Shown: positions 18,636-27,904, numbered from the stretch's first letter. The stretch: 64,000 nt of DNA from Burkholderia aenigmatica (GCF_902499175.1 NZ_CABVQC010000020.1:52227-116226), one strand, 5' to 3'. Translations and numbers: made by a program. The notes: generated from the letters alone by a model not told the origin.

Positions 18636-19424
18636 ATGAAACTCATCGAAGACCTGTTCGACCTGCGCGGCAAGGTCGCCGCGATCACCGGCGGCGCGCG
18701 CGGCATCGGCGCGGAGACCGCACGCACGCTGGCTGCCGCCGGCGCGAGCGTCGCGATTCTCGACGTGCTGTCGCAACCGGCCGAAGCGCTGGTCGAGGAA
18801 ATCCGCGCGCAGGGCGGCCAGGCGGTGTTCTGGTCGCTCGACGTGACGCACGAGGCCGACGTGGCGCGCGTGTTCGGCGAGATCGTCACGCGCTTCGGGC
18901 GCCTGGACGTGCTCGTGAACAACGCGGGCATCGAAGGCCACAACGTGCCGACGCACGAACTCACGCTTGCGCAATGGCAGCGCGTGCTGGACGTGAACGT
19001 CAACGGCGTGTTCCTGTGCACGCGCGCGGCGATTCCGCATCTCGACGCGGCCGGCGGCGGCTCGATCGTGAACCTGTCGTCGATGTACGGGATCGTCGGC
19101 GGGCCCGACGTGCCCGCGTATCACGCATCGAAGGCCGCGGTACGGATGATGGCGAAGGTCGACGCGATGCTGTACGCGGCGAAGAACATTCGTGCGAACT
19201 CGGTGCATCCCGGCTATATCCGCACGCCGATGCTCGAGGAAGCGTTCCGCCAGATGGGGCAGGATCCCGATCGTGCCTTCGAGTACATGCAGACGAATGT
19301 GCCGATGGCGAAGATCGGCAGTCCGCGCGACATCGCGGCCGGGATCCTGTATCTCGTGTCGCCGGCAGGCCGTTACGTGACGGGCGCGGAACTGGTGATC
19401 GACGGCGGGTTTACCGCGCGCTGA
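18636..19424 (+). CDS. SDR family oxidoreductase (cyclic alcohol dehydrogenase-like)
   Basis: 262 residues; start at ATG 18636 is set by a GGAGA six bases upstream. It shows [15 protein letters not shown], Ser in VNLSSMYG and the YHASK catalytic pair, followed by [13 protein letters not shown], which is typical of classical SDRs acting on ring hydroxyls (cyclohexanol or hydroxysteroid dehydrogenases). It lies between the hydrolase and etfBA genes in a plus-strand run with short gaps, so it is likely co-transcribed with them. The exact substrate is not known. Confidence 0.88.
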   Translation: MKLIEDLFDLRGKVAAITGGARGIGAETARTLAAAGASVAILDVLSQPAEALVEEIRAQGGQAVFWSLDVTHEADVARVFGEIVTRFGRLDVLVNNAGIEGHNVPTHELTLAQWQRVLDVNVNGVFLCTRAAIPHLDAAGGGSIVNLSSMYGIVGGPDVPAYHASKAAVRMMAKVDAMLYAAKNIRANSVHPGYIRTPMLEEAFRQMGQDPDRAFEYMQTNVPMAKIGSPRDIAAGILYLVSPAGRYVTGAELVIDGGFTAR

Positions 19425-19462
19425 CGCAACGCGGCGCACGCAACGGAACAGGAGACAGGCAG

Positions 19463-20212
19463 TTGAAAGCGCTCGTGGCAGTGAAACGCGTGGTCGACGC
19501 GAACGTGAAGGTCGGCGTGAAATCCGACCGGACGGGCGTCGACATCGCAAACGTGAAGATGTCGATGAACCCGTTCGACGAGATCGCGGTGGAGGAAGCC
19601 GTGCGGTTGAAGGAGGCCGGCGTCGTGACCGAAGTGGTGGCCGTGTCGGTCGGCGTCGCGCAGGCGCAGGAAACGCTGCGCACGGCGCTCGCGATCGGCG
19701 CGGATCGCGCGATTCTCATCGAATCGAATGAAGGCGTCGAGCCGCTCGGTGTCGCGAAGGTGCTGAAGGCGCTGGTCGACAAGGAGCGGCCGCAACTGGT
19801 GATCCTCGGCAAGCAGGCGATCGACGACGATTCGAACCAGACCGGGCAGATGCTGGCTGCGTTGGCGGGTTTGCCGCAGGCGACGTTCGCATCGAAGGTG
19901 ATAGTGGCCGACGGTAAGGCAACGGTCGCACGTGAAGTCGACGGCGGCGCTGAAACGCTGTCGCTTCAACTGCCCGCTGTCATTACCACCGACCTGCGCC
20001 TGAACGAGCCGCGCTACGTGACGCTGCCGAACATCATGAAGGCGAAGAAGAAGCCGCTGGACATCGTGAAGCCCGACGAGCTCGGCGTGGATGTGACGCC
20101 GCGTCTGAAGGTGCTCAACGTGAACGAGCCGCCGAAGCGCGCGGCCGGCGTGAAGGTGCCGGACGTGCAGACGTTGGTCGGGAAGCTGAAGACCGAAGCC
20201 AAGGTGCTGTAA
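19463..20212 (+). CDS. etfB: electron transfer flavoprotein beta subunit, TTG start
   Basis: 249 residues. The only start that fits family length is TTG at 19463, preceded by GGAGA; the frame is open further upstream but that part is not EtfB. The sequence matches EtfB closely, with [18 protein letters not shown] and [17 protein letters not shown] (AMP/FAD domain). With EtfA it accepts electrons from acyl-CoA dehydrogenases and related flavoproteins and passes them to ETF-quinone oxidoreductase. Burkholderia carry a housekeeping etfBA as well; this copy is embedded in a catabolic run, so it is probably a dedicated pair for a flavin dehydrogenase of that pathway. Confidence 0.95.
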   Translation: MKALVAVKRVVDANVKVGVKSDRTGVDIANVKMSMNPFDEIAVEEAVRLKEAGVVTEVVAVSVGVAQAQETLRTALAIGADRAILIESNEGVEPLGVAKVLKALVDKERPQLVILGKQAIDDDSNQTGQMLAALAGLPQATFASKVIVADGKATVAREVDGGAETLSLQLPAVITTDLRLNEPRYVTLPNIMKAKKKPLDIVKPDELGVDVTPRLKVLNVNEPPKRAAGVKVPDVQTLVGKLKTEAKVL

Positions 20213-20228
20213 CAGGGAGCGCAAGGAC

Positions 20229-21173
20229 ATGACGATTCTGGTGATTGCGGAACACGGCAACGCGTCGATCAAGGCGGCAACGCTGAATGCCGTCGCTGCC
20301 GCACAGGCGCTCAATGCAGCGGGTGGCGGCGACGTTCACGTGCTCGTCGCAGGACACGACGCGCAGGCGGCGGCCGATGCGGCAGCGAGGATCGCGGGTG
20401 TGTCGAAGGTGCTGCTGGCCGATGCGCCGCAGCTGGCCGACGGTCTGGCCGAAAACGTCGAAGCAACGGTGATGAACGTCGCGACGCGCTACTCGCACAT
20501 CGTTGTGCCGGCGACGGCCTACGGCAAGAACATCGCGCCACGCATTGCCGCGAAGCTGGATGTCGCACAGATCTCCGAGATCACGGCGGTGGTGTCGGCC
20601 GATACGTTCGAGCGCCCGATCTACGCGGGCAACGCGATCGCGACGGTGCAGTCTAGCGATCCGGTCAAGGTGATCACGGTGCGCGCGACGGGTTTCGATC
20701 CGGTGGCAGCCGTTGGGGGCAGCGCATCGATCGAGAAGATCGAGGCGGCGGCCGACGCTGGCAAGTCGCAGTTCGTGAGCCGTGAAGTGACGAAGCTTGA
20801 CCGTCCGGAACTCACGAGCGCGAGCATCGTCGTGTCGGGCGGCCGCGGGCTGGGCAGCGGCGAGAACTATACGAAGGTGCTGGAGCCGCTGGCCGACAAG
20901 CTGCATGCCGCACTGGGCGCGTCGCGCGCAGCGGTCGACGCCGGCTACGTGCCGAACGACTACCAGGTCGGCCAGACCGGCAAGATCGTCGCCCCGCAAC
21001 TGTACGTCGCGGTCGGCATCTCGGGGGCAATCCAGCATCTGGCCGGGATGAAGGATTCGAAGGTGATCGTCGCGATCAACAAGGATCCGGAGGCGCCGAT
21101 CTTCAGCGTGGCCGACTACGGTGTGGTCGGCGACCTGTTTGCACTGGTGCCGGAAGCGGTCGCGGCGCTCTGA
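20229..21173 (+). CDS. etfA: electron transfer flavoprotein alpha subunit
   Basis: 314 residues, 16 bases after etfB. The C-terminal FAD-binding domain is clear: [44 protein letters not shown] and [16 protein letters not shown]. It forms the heterodimeric ETF with the EtfB encoded just upstream and holds the FAD. Length is normal. Next gene starts 3 bases after its stop. Confidence 0.96.
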   Translation: MTILVIAEHGNASIKAATLNAVAAAQALNAAGGGDVHVLVAGHDAQAAADAAARIAGVSKVLLADAPQLADGLAENVEATVMNVATRYSHIVVPATAYGKNIAPRIAAKLDVAQISEITAVVSADTFERPIYAGNAIATVQSSDPVKVITVRATGFDPVAAVGGSASIEKIEAAADAGKSQFVSREVTKLDRPELTSASIVVSGGRGLGSGENYTKVLEPLADKLHAALGASRAAVDAGYVPNDYQVGQTGKIVAPQLYVAVGISGAIQHLAGMKDSKVIVAINKDPEAPIFSVADYGVVGDLFALVPEAVAAL

Positions 21174-21176
21174 CCG

Positions 21177-21704
21177 ATGCCGCTGTTCGAATTCAACGGG
21201 ATGCGGCCGCGCGTCGATCCGTCCGCGTATCTCGACCCGAGCGCGGTCGTGATCGGCGACGTGACGATCGGCGCGCGCTGCTACATCGGCCCGCATGCGA
21301 GCCTGCGCGGCGACTTCGGCGCGATCGTCGTCGAAGACGGCAGCAACGTGCAAGACGGCTGCGTGTTGCACGTCGGGATTGGCGAGACGTGCCGGCTCGG
21401 CGTGAACAGCCACATCGGCCACGGCGCGATCGTGCATGGGGCGACGCTCGAATCCGACACGATGATCGGGATGAACGCGGTCGTGATGGACGGCGCGACG
21501 ATCGGCGCGACGACGATCGTCGCCGCGTGCGCGTTCGTGAAGGCCGGCTACGACGTACCGCGCGGCGTGCTGCTCGCGGGCATGCCGGGGCGTGTCGTGC
21601 GGCGGCTGAGCGACGCGGAGATCGATGCGAAGGCGAACGGCACGCGGATCTATCAGCAACTGGCGGCGGACTGCCTGAGGACGATCAGGCGGGTCGACGG
21701 GTGA
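21177..21704 (+). CDS. gamma-carbonic-anhydrase-like hexapeptide protein (PaaY type)
   Basis: 175 residues starting 3 bases after etfA, so co-transcribed. It is a left-handed beta-helix of hexapeptide repeats (VVIGDVTIGARCYIG, GVNSHIGHGAIVHGA) carrying the three zinc-binding histidines of gamma-class carbonic anhydrases (VLHVG, SHIGHG). PaaY-like members act as thioesterases or repair enzymes in CoA-based aromatic degradation. Here it closes the catabolic operon and may likewise clear dead-end CoA esters (inference). Confidence 0.85.
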   Translation: MPLFEFNGMRPRVDPSAYLDPSAVVIGDVTIGARCYIGPHASLRGDFGAIVVEDGSNVQDGCVLHVGIGETCRLGVNSHIGHGAIVHGATLESDTMIGMNAVVMDGATIGATTIVAACAFVKAGYDVPRGVLLAGMPGRVVRRLSDAEIDAKANGTRIYQQLAADCLRTIRRVDG

Positions 21705-21799
21705 GCGGGCATCCGGGCGGGTCTGGATGCGACGGATTGCCGGGCAGGTTGCCGTTGCCGTAAGATCGGCACAGGCTTTCCCATCGGCATTCGCGTCAC

Positions 21800-22048
21800 A
21801 TGAAAAAGAACGTTCGTTTGCGGCTCACGGTCATTGCGTCGGCATTTGCCGTCTACAGCGTTTACATGCACATCCAGCAGTTCATCAGTGGTTGCGTGTG
21901 GGTCAGGGGCCATCAGCGCTGCAGTTTCGAAAACAGCGCGAATTTCGAAGGCTGGATGGATCTCGATCTGATGATCGCGTGCTGCTGGGTCGCGGCGGCG
22001 GTGGTCGGCTGGATTGCCGTTGTGCAGGCTGCGAAGAAGCCGGGTTGA
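21800..22048 (+). CDS. small two-helix membrane protein, unknown
   Basis: 82 residues. Not recognised. The chain has a hydrophobic helix near residues 8-22 and another near 52-76, with polar, cysteine-containing loop CVWVRGHQRCSFENSANF between them, suggesting a small inner-membrane protein with two periplasmic cysteines that could form a disulfide. The start has a lysine-rich MKKN opening. It stands alone between the catabolic operon and another small membrane gene. Confidence 0.6.
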   Translation: MKKNVRLRLTVIASAFAVYSVYMHIQQFISGCVWVRGHQRCSFENSANFEGWMDLDLMIACCWVAAAVVGWIAVVQAAKKPG

Positions 22049-22326
22049 AAGGCTGGCGCTTCTTTCACGCAAAACCGATCGCTGTCAATCCGTGACAACG
22101 ATCGTCCATGCGGCATCGCCGCAATCGTCAGTGCCGCACCCGGATCCTCGCGCCGCAGGGGCAACCGGCCAACGGGATCGGGTTCCGGTCCGTCGACGCG
22201 CTGGTCGGCGCAGACGCCGGCACGCGCCTCGCCACCCATCCGCCGCCATCGGCTGTCGTTGTGCTTTTTCCTTCCGTACCGGGATAATGATCCGGCGTCG
22301 CGCACGCTGCGCGCGGGGAGGCTCCC

Positions 22327-22626
22327 ATGCAATTTCCGACGGGTTCGGTGGTCGCGCTCAGTTCGGCCGCCGCGACGATGTTTTCGATGGGCATGCTGTT
22401 TCTCGGCTACTGGGGGTGGCACGAGCCGCTGCCGTGGCGGTTCGGCGACTACGTCGTGATCCTGCCGGCGCTGGCCGGGTTCGCATGCCTCGTCAGTGTG
22501 CCGTTTCTCGCGACATCGCCGATGAAGACACCCGACGACGAGTCGCGGATGTTCGTCGCGCGGCGCGTGTTTCTGTGCGGCGCAAGTGCGTTGTGGTGTG
22601 CGATCGTCGCGTCGCTGGTCGTGTGA
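22327..22626 (+). CDS. small membrane protein, unknown
   Basis: 99 residues with a strong GGGGAGG six bases before the ATG. Three hydrophobic segments are seen (about residues 7-28, 42-62 and 79-99), with a polar loop TSPMKTPDDESRMF before the last. No family recognised. The neighbour upstream is another small membrane protein and downstream is the DUF1326/DUF2182 pair; spacing (190 bases) does not suggest a shared operon. Confidence 0.65.
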   Translation: MQFPTGSVVALSSAAATMFSMGMLFLGYWGWHEPLPWRFGDYVVILPALAGFACLVSVPFLATSPMKTPDDESRMFVARRVFLCGASALWCAIVASLVV

Positions 22627-22816
22627 GATTCGCGCGAGATTTGGCCGAGCCGCCGCCCGCCGGCGCGGCCCGGCGCAATCCTGTCGAAGCGTCTTGCATG
22701 AGCGCTGAAAACACGGTTTTCACGCGTCGATTCGGGCCACAATCGCGGCTTTGATTTCCCCTTTGGCGTGCACTAAATTCGAAGCGTTCACGTGTCACCG
22801 AGCGCGAGGTGGAGTC

Positions 22817-23461
22817 ATGACGCCGTGGGAGATTCAGGGCATCGAATTGATCAATTGCAATTGCTCATACGGTTGTCCCTGTCAGTTCAATGCGTTGCCG
22901 ACCAACGGCAATTGCGCAGCGATGGGGGCGATTTCGATCGACAGCGGCCACTACGGCGACGTGGTGCTCGACGGCGTCCGGATCGCGGTCGTGTTCGAGT
23001 GGCCGGGGGCGATCCACGAGGGCGGGGGCCGGTGCCAGCCGATCGTCGACGAGCGCGCCAGCCCGGCGCAGCGCGACGCGGTGCTGAAGATCATGACCGG
23101 TCAGGATACCGATCCATTTGCGACGATGTTCTCGGTATTTGCGTCCACGCTCGAGCAGGCGTTCGATCCGATCTTCACGAAGATCGATTTCGACGTCGAT
23201 GTCGACGCGCGGCGTGGCCGGATTCACGTCGACGGCGTGTTCGACGTCGCGGGCGATCCCATCCGCAATCCGGTGACGGGCGCCGAGCATCGCGCGCGGA
23301 TCGACCTGCCGAACGGTTTCGAATACGAACTGGCCGAGATCGGTTCGGGTACGTCGCGCTCGCAAGGCCATATTCCGCTGACGCTCGACGGCACCTATGC
23401 ACAGTTCGCGCGGCTGCACCTGAACAACCACGGGTTGATCCGGCATCGCGTCGCGGCATGA
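22817..23461 (+). CDS. DUF1326 domain protein
   Basis: 214 residues; GGTGGAG before ATG 22817 sets the start. The N-terminal INCNCSYGCPCQFN, with four cysteines in a short span, is the DUF1326 signature and looks like a metal or cofactor site. The rest is beta-rich with no membrane segment. Function is unknown. Its stop overlaps the start of the DUF2182 membrane protein as ATGA, a pairing I recall for these two families, so they probably act together. Confidence 0.85.
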   Translation: MTPWEIQGIELINCNCSYGCPCQFNALPTNGNCAAMGAISIDSGHYGDVVLDGVRIAVVFEWPGAIHEGGGRCQPIVDERASPAQRDAVLKIMTGQDTDPFATMFSVFASTLEQAFDPIFTKIDFDVDVDARRGRIHVDGVFDVAGDPIRNPVTGAEHRARIDLPNGFEYELAEIGSGTSRSQGHIPLTLDGTYAQFARLHLNNHGLIRHRVAA

Positions 23462-24249
23462 TTCCCGTCGGTCACTGGCTCGCGCGCGAGCGCGTCATCA
23501 CGCTGCTCGGCATGGCGACGCTTGTCGGCCTGTGCTGGTTCTACCTGTGGAGCGGGGCGGGCACCGGCATGTCGGCGTTGGAGATGACGACCGTCGCGCT
23601 CTTTCCGCATCGCCTGGCGAACGTCATGGGCAGCATGGATCCGTCGCTGCCGACCGTGATCGTGATGTGGTGGGTGATGATGATCGCGATGATGACGCCC
23701 AGCGCGGCGCCGCTCGTGATGCTGTACCGGCGTGTGCTGCGGCAACGTGGCGCGGACGGGGCGGGTTCGGCGTTCACGTCGGTGTCGCTGCTGAGCGGTT
23801 ACCTGGCCGCGTGGCTCGCCTTCTCGATCGGCGCGGCGTTGCTTCAGGCGATGCTGCAGCCGACGGGGCTGATCTCCGCAATGATGCTGTGGTCGAAGAG
23901 CGCCGTCCTTTCCGCGATCGTGCTGGCGCTGGCCGGGCTCTATCAGTTCTCGCCGCTGAAACGCGCGTGTCTGCGGCAATGCCGGGCGCCGGCCGGGTTC
24001 CTGGTCGCGCACTGGCGACCGGGCGTCGCGGGCAGTTTCCTGCTCGGCGTGCGGCACGGCCTGTATTGCGTCGGCTGCTGCTGGTTGTTGATGGCGCTGC
24101 TGTTCGTCGGCGGCGTGATGAATGTCGTGTGGATCGCGGCGCTGTCGTTGATCGTGTTCGCGGAAAAGATCCTGCCCGGCGGCGAACGTATCGGGCGTGC
24201 GCTGGGCGTCGTACTGATTGCGTGGGCCGGGGTGACGCTGATCGTGTGA
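23458..24249 (+). CDS. DUF2182 integral membrane protein
   Basis: 263 residues from ATG 23458, overlapping the DUF1326 stop. Six or seven membrane helices are visible. The signature region VMWWVMMIAMMTPSAAPLV is rich in Met and Trp, and a later helix has GLYCVGCCWLLMALLF with a CVGCC cluster. Methionines and cysteines inside helices suggest transition-metal (possibly copper) handling, but that is inference. An alternative is a transport or assembly role for the cysteine-rich DUF1326 partner. Confidence 0.85.
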   Translation: MIPVGHWLARERVITLLGMATLVGLCWFYLWSGAGTGMSALEMTTVALFPHRLANVMGSMDPSLPTVIVMWWVMMIAMMTPSAAPLVMLYRRVLRQRGADGAGSAFTSVSLLSGYLAAWLAFSIGAALLQAMLQPTGLISAMMLWSKSAVLSAIVLALAGLYQFSPLKRACLRQCRAPAGFLVAHWRPGVAGSFLLGVRHGLYCVGCCWLLMALLFVGGVMNVVWIAALSLIVFAEKILPGGERIGRALGVVLIAWAGVTLIV

Positions 24250-24264
24250 CAGGCGATGCGTGCG

Positions 24265-24729
24265 TCACGCAGGAGCCGTGCCGAGATCCACGAAGACCTT
24301 GTCGGCGCCCGCCTTGTACAGCCGCTTGCCGAGCTTCGGATAGTCGCACACGTCGTGTTCCGGACGGTCGCCCGCCACGAGATAGACCAGCGGCAGATCG
24401 CCGGTATTCAGCATTGTGTGCGCGCTGCCGCCGCGCGGAAATCCCATGAAGTCGCCCGGGCCGATCGCATAGGTGTGGCCATCGACGACTGCTTCACCGG
24501 TTCCCGACAGGATATAGACGCATTCTTCCGCGTAGAGATGCCGGTGGTATTCGGTGGATTCGTGTCCGGGCATCAAGGTCATCAGATGGAAGCCGAGTTG
24601 TGTCAGCCCGGTTGCGTCGCCAAGCGATCGCTTCAGGCGGACAGCATTGCCGTTCAACGGATGGACCGAATGTTCCGGTTCCATCGCTGCGATGTCGGCG
24701 GCTTTCAGCACCTCACGCGGGGTGTTCAT
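24265..24729 (-). CDS. cupin-domain protein
   Basis: 154 residues. ATG at 24729 was chosen (AAGGA 6 bases before; a second ATG at 24732 is adjacent). A single cupin barrel is seen with metal-binding motif 1 YHRHLYAEECVYILSG (two His and Glu) and motif 2 GDFMGFPRGGSAHTMLN containing the last His. It is probably a small metal-bound cupin of the ectoine-synthase/quercetinase-like superfamily, with enzyme or regulator role unknown. It converges on the DUF2182 gene with a 15-base gap. Confidence 0.8.
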   Translation of the reverse strand: MNTPREVLKAADIAAMEPEHSVHPLNGNAVRLKRSLGDATGLTQLGFHLMTLMPGHESTEYHRHLYAEECVYILSGTGEAVVDGHTYAIGPGDFMGFPRGGSAHTMLNTGDLPLVYLVAGDRPEHDVCDYPKLGKRLYKAGADKVFVDLGTAPA

Positions 24730-25038
24730 CATCTGTCCTTTCCGGGAATCGGGGCGCCAGTGGTGCGGCAAGTATGAATCATGGGGGCTGGCGTTGGCGA
24801 CAGCGTTTCTGCGCGATGCTACGTAACGCAGGGCCCGCGTTACGCACGCGTTACCTAGGGCGAAAGGCTTGATCGCCGCTGTGAGGTTGAAGCCGGAGGC
24901 CACGCGTCGCGCCCCGGAAGGCCATCGGGGCGCGACGGCCTGGCGGCTGGACGAAGTCGTCAGGGATGCCGATCGTAATGGCACGATAGCTGCTTGTCGG
25001 GATGATCGCGCTGAAAGCGAACGGGGCTTTTCGATGCG
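24730..25038. other. intergenic stretch with GC-rich hairpin
   Basis: About 300 bases without a gene. An 11-bp perfect stem, CGTCGCGCCCC (24905-24915) with GGGGCGCGACG (24927-24937), lies 100 bases past the end of the Lrp gene and may end its transcript, though no T-run follows. The promoter of the cupin gene should be in the part next to 24730. Confidence 0.4.
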
Positions 25039-25500
25039 TCAATCGCGCGTGATGTCGCGCTGCGACGGCGGCCGCGCCAAACCGCGCGCGGGCAGCGGCG
25101 TCGACATCACGATCGACGTGCGTGTTTCGCCGTACAGGTTGATGCGTTCGATCAGTTGCTCGAGATGGGACATGCTGATCGCGACGAGCCGCATCATGTA
25201 CGAGTCCGCGCCCGTCACGTGGTGACATTCGACGACTTCGGGAATCGTCTCCAGCAACCGGAGGAATTTTGCTTTCGCCGGTTGCTGCACCGTGATGCCG
25301 ATCAGCGCGCTGACCGGATAGCCGGCTGCGGCAGGATTGATCCGGGCCGTGTAGCCCTCGACGACGCCGGCCGCCTCGAGACGCTTCACGCGTTCCGTTA
25401 CCGCCGGCACCGACAGGTGCACCTGGCGCGCCAGCTCCGTGTAGCTGATGCGGCCGTTGGCCTGCAACAGCGCCACTACCTTCCAGTCCAGATCATCCAT
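25039..25500 (-). CDS. Lrp/AsnC family transcriptional regulator
   Basis: 153 residues from ATG 25500. An N-terminal winged helix (ISYTELARQVHLSVPAVTERVKRLEAAGV) is followed by an AsnC_trans_reg ligand domain (VVECHHVTGADSYMMRLV). Such regulators sense amino acids. The frame continues upstream to 25551, but that part would run through an inverted repeat that looks like an operator, so the shorter start is preferred. It is divergent from a LysE-type exporter, a common pairing in which the Lrp protein turns on amino-acid export. Confidence 0.9.
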   Translation of the reverse strand: MDDLDWKVVALLQANGRISYTELARQVHLSVPAVTERVKRLEAAGVVEGYTARINPAAAGYPVSALIGITVQQPAKAKFLRLLETIPEVVECHHVTGADSYMMRLVAISMSHLEQLIERINLYGETRTSIVMSTPLPARGLARPPSQRDITRD

Positions 25501-25507
25501 CGAGGCG

Positions 25508-25547
25508 GGTTTTTTTAAGGTGGAGTAGCCATTTTTCCTTAAAAACC
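25508..25547. promoter_or_regulatory. inverted repeat between lrp-like and lysE-like genes
   Basis: GGTTTTTTTAAGG (25508-25520) faces CCTTAAAAACC (25537-25547), an imperfect inverted repeat with 16 bases between arms. It sits in the 116-base gap between divergent regulator and exporter starts. Its AT-rich arms stand out from the GC-rich surroundings and fit an Lrp-type operator. Confidence 0.5.
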
Positions 25548-25616
25548 GCATTCAGCGATGACCGGACTTTCCCTACGATGCCTGTTCAACACATTACATG
25601 TCGCAAGGAGCAGGCA

Positions 25617-26249
25617 ATGCTGTTCATCAAATCCGTCGTGATGGGGCTGTCGATCGCGGTGCCGGTCGGCCCGATCGGCATGCTGTGCATCCAGCGCAGC
25701 CTGAGCCGCGGCTTTCAGGCGGGATTCGCAACAGGCGTCGGCGCCGCTTGCGCCGATGCGATCTACGGCTTGCTCGGTGCGCTCGGCATCGCGGGTATCG
25801 TCACAGCCTTCCCGATGCTGACCGTCGGGTTGAAAATCGGCGGCGGCGCGTTCCTCGTGTGGCTGGCGTGGACCATCGCGCGTCAGGCGCCGGCCGCGTC
25901 GACGCTGCAACGCGACCTGCCGCGCACGTCCGTCCTGCGCGATTTCGTGACGACGTTCGGCCTGACGCTGTCGAACCCGATGACGATCCTGTCGTTCGTC
26001 GGGATTTTCGCGGCGCTCGGCCCGCTGTCGGGGGGGCGGGAAGGGGCGATGGGATCGGCCGTGGCGCTGATGGTCGCCGGTGTGTTCATCGGTTCCGCGA
26101 CGTGGTGGCTGTGCCTGAGCAGCGCGACCGCCGCGCTGCGCACGAAGATGTCGTTCGCGTTCATGCACGGGCTGTCGCGCGTGTCGGCCGCGGTCATCGC
26201 GGGATTCGGCGTAATTCAGGTCGTCGCGGGCATGCGTGGTGTCATCTAG
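25617..26249 (+). CDS. LysE family amino-acid exporter
   Basis: 210 residues; AAGGAG eight bases before ATG 25617. About six membrane helices. The LysE/RhtB opening AVPVGPIGMLCIQRSLSRGF and the conserved FGLTLSNPMTILSF are both present. It should export an amino acid or analogue across the inner membrane. The divergent Lrp-type regulator is its probable activator. The stop overlaps the converging gene's end by 4 bases. Confidence 0.9.
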   Translation: MLFIKSVVMGLSIAVPVGPIGMLCIQRSLSRGFQAGFATGVGAACADAIYGLLGALGIAGIVTAFPMLTVGLKIGGGAFLVWLAWTIARQAPAASTLQRDLPRTSVLRDFVTTFGLTLSNPMTILSFVGIFAALGPLSGGREGAMGSAVALMVAGVFIGSATWWLCLSSATAALRTKMSFAFMHGLSRVSAAVIAGFGVIQVVAGMRGVI

Positions 26250-26710
26250 GTTGACGCATCGCGCGCATCGCGTTGCGACCGGATGGCGTCGACCGTCGTC
26301 AGGAGATGCGCGAGCAACTCGAGCATGACCGCTTTCGGAAAATACTGGTTCATTCGGGTGCTGACGACGAGATCGGACGGCAACGCGTCGATCGAACACT
26401 GAACCGTCAGCAGCTCGTCAGCGAGTTGCACCAGCGCTGCGCGATCCCGCGTGCCCACCGCACCCGCGATCTCGTCCGGCCAGAAAACGAACGCGTCGAT
26501 GCCGCAGCATTCGGCGACGCAGTCCGTCTCCAGTGCATCGAGCAACGGCATGATCCCTGCCAGACAGGGATCGATCGCGACCGCCTGCGCCTGCTCGCCC
26601 GTCAGGTCGCCGAATTCGATCCAGCGATCCGGGCCGATGCTGATGTCGTTCTTGTGTGGTTTGCCGTTCATGGGTTGACGCTCGACAGGTTCAGTTTTCG
26701 TGACGATCAC
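26246..26710 (-). CDS. uncharacterised protein, DUF6331-like
   Basis: Up to 154 residues. The GTG at 26710 overlaps the stop of the upstream acetyltransferase gene (GTGA), suggesting coupled translation; ATG at 26671 would give 141 residues. The central part DALETDCVAECCGIDAFVFWP, with three cysteines, resembles a small conserved family I recall as DUF6331, though this is a weak recollection. No signal peptide or membrane helix. Function unknown. Its end overlaps the converging lysE-like gene by 4 bases. Confidence 0.65.
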   Translation of the reverse strand: MIVTKTEPVERQPMNGKPHKNDISIGPDRWIEFGDLTGEQAQAVAIDPCLAGIMPLLDALETDCVAECCGIDAFVFWPDEIAGAVGTRDRAALVQLADELLTVQCSIDALPSDLVVSTRMNQYFPKAVMLELLAHLLTTVDAIRSQRDARDAST

Positions 26711-27552
26711 CCCAGCTCGAACGACGTGACCCCGAACACGCGATCGAGCGCAATCGCCGGTGGGTCGTTCGTGTACATTCGCGCGGTTTCGAAGACGCTC
26801 GTCATGCCGTGCCGTTCCGCCAGCGCGACGGCCGCCGGGTTCGTTTCCGGCACGTCGAGCACGATGATCTCGCCGGGCATGCGCGCCGCCAGCGCGCGAA
26901 ACAACCCGGTGGCCACGCCCGCGTCATCGGCGAACAGCGGGCCGATCTTGCAGCCGGTCTTGCAGCGGCGCACGACACCGTATCCGGCGACACGGCCGGC
27001 GTCGAGCGTCGCGAGCGCAACCGCATCCGGCTGCGCGATCCACGCGGCGACGAAACGCTCGCGCGCCGCGGGAAAGCACTGGCGATCGTAGGCGAGCAAC
27101 TGCTCGAACGGGACGTCGGCCGCTGCCACCACGTGCGCGCAACCGATGCCGCCCACACGCCCCTCGTAGCGGATATTGCGGTACGCGAGCTCGAATCCGG
27201 ACTTCCGGTAGTTTGCCTGCTGGGCCAGGACACCATCGAGCCCGATGTTGCGGACGCCGAGGTACCGCATGCCGTGTTGCCAGATTCGGATGCCAAAGCC
27301 TTGGCCGCGGAACCCGGGTTTCACGATGTAGAGACCGATGAAGCCAAAGCGTTCGTCGTAGGCGACAGCCGCGAGGCACGCGACCGGCTCGCCGCGCCAG
27401 ACGCCGACGAAGAACCCGGCCGGGTCCGCATTCCTGAAACAGGATGGATCGTGCAGGCCGGGGTTCCAGCCTTCTGCAGCCGCCCATTCGACCGACATGG
27501 CTACCTCGTCGGCCGACATGGTGCGCACGATGAAGTCTCCGCCTTGATCCAT
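26707..27552 (-). CDS. GNAT family N-acetyltransferase (two-domain)
   Basis: 281 residues. The N-terminal GNAT fold (residues 8-140) has the acetyl-CoA loop region PGFRGQGFGIRIW (RxxGxG/A). The C-terminal part includes NPAAVALAERHGM, a second GNAT-like domain as in YitH-type acetyltransferases. It would transfer acetyl from acetyl-CoA to an amine; substrate unknown. The downstream gene overlaps its stop, so the two are probably co-expressed. Confidence 0.85.
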   Translation of the reverse strand: MDQGGDFIVRTMSADEVAMSVEWAAAEGWNPGLHDPSCFRNADPAGFFVGVWRGEPVACLAAVAYDERFGFIGLYIVKPGFRGQGFGIRIWQHGMRYLGVRNIGLDGVLAQQANYRKSGFELAYRNIRYEGRVGGIGCAHVVAAADVPFEQLLAYDRQCFPAARERFVAAWIAQPDAVALATLDAGRVAGYGVVRRCKTGCKIGPLFADDAGVATGLFRALAARMPGEIIVLDVPETNPAAVALAERHGMTSVFETARMYTNDPPAIALDRVFGVTSFELG

Positions 27553-27904
27553 GGTTCACTCCAGTCGCCGCGCTCGAGATTGCGTGTTGCGTGACGGAAT
27601 AGGTATCGGGGAAGCGCGGGCAGGCTGCCTCCGTGGCTGCCGATCGGGCCATCATAATCCCAAGAGCGGGGATGAGCGTGGGGCGGTCACGCAGTGCCGG
27701 AATGGATGGCCCGCGATCGGTTGACGCGGATCGCGTGGCTGCGCTTGGCGAATATCGGGGATTTGGAGCGAGGGGGCAAGCGCCAACCACTTGATGAAGC
27801 CGGTGCGGACGCTGTTGTAAGCCAATCATATGTCCGGTGGCGCTGGACACAGCTTTCCGACGGGCGGCCAAGCTGCACGTCGCACCAAGGCCGTCCCGCC
27901 CCGA
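27553..27904. other. intergenic stretch, nothing recognised
   Basis: About 350 bases between the start of the acetyltransferase gene and the end of the TonB-receptor gene, both on the minus strand. No gene, repeat or clear terminator was seen; the acetyltransferase promoter should lie in the part next to 27553. Confidence 0.3.

Noticed and set aside
25501..25551. longer start for the Lrp-type regulator
   Set aside because: Would place an operator-like inverted repeat inside the coding region and has no ribosome site.
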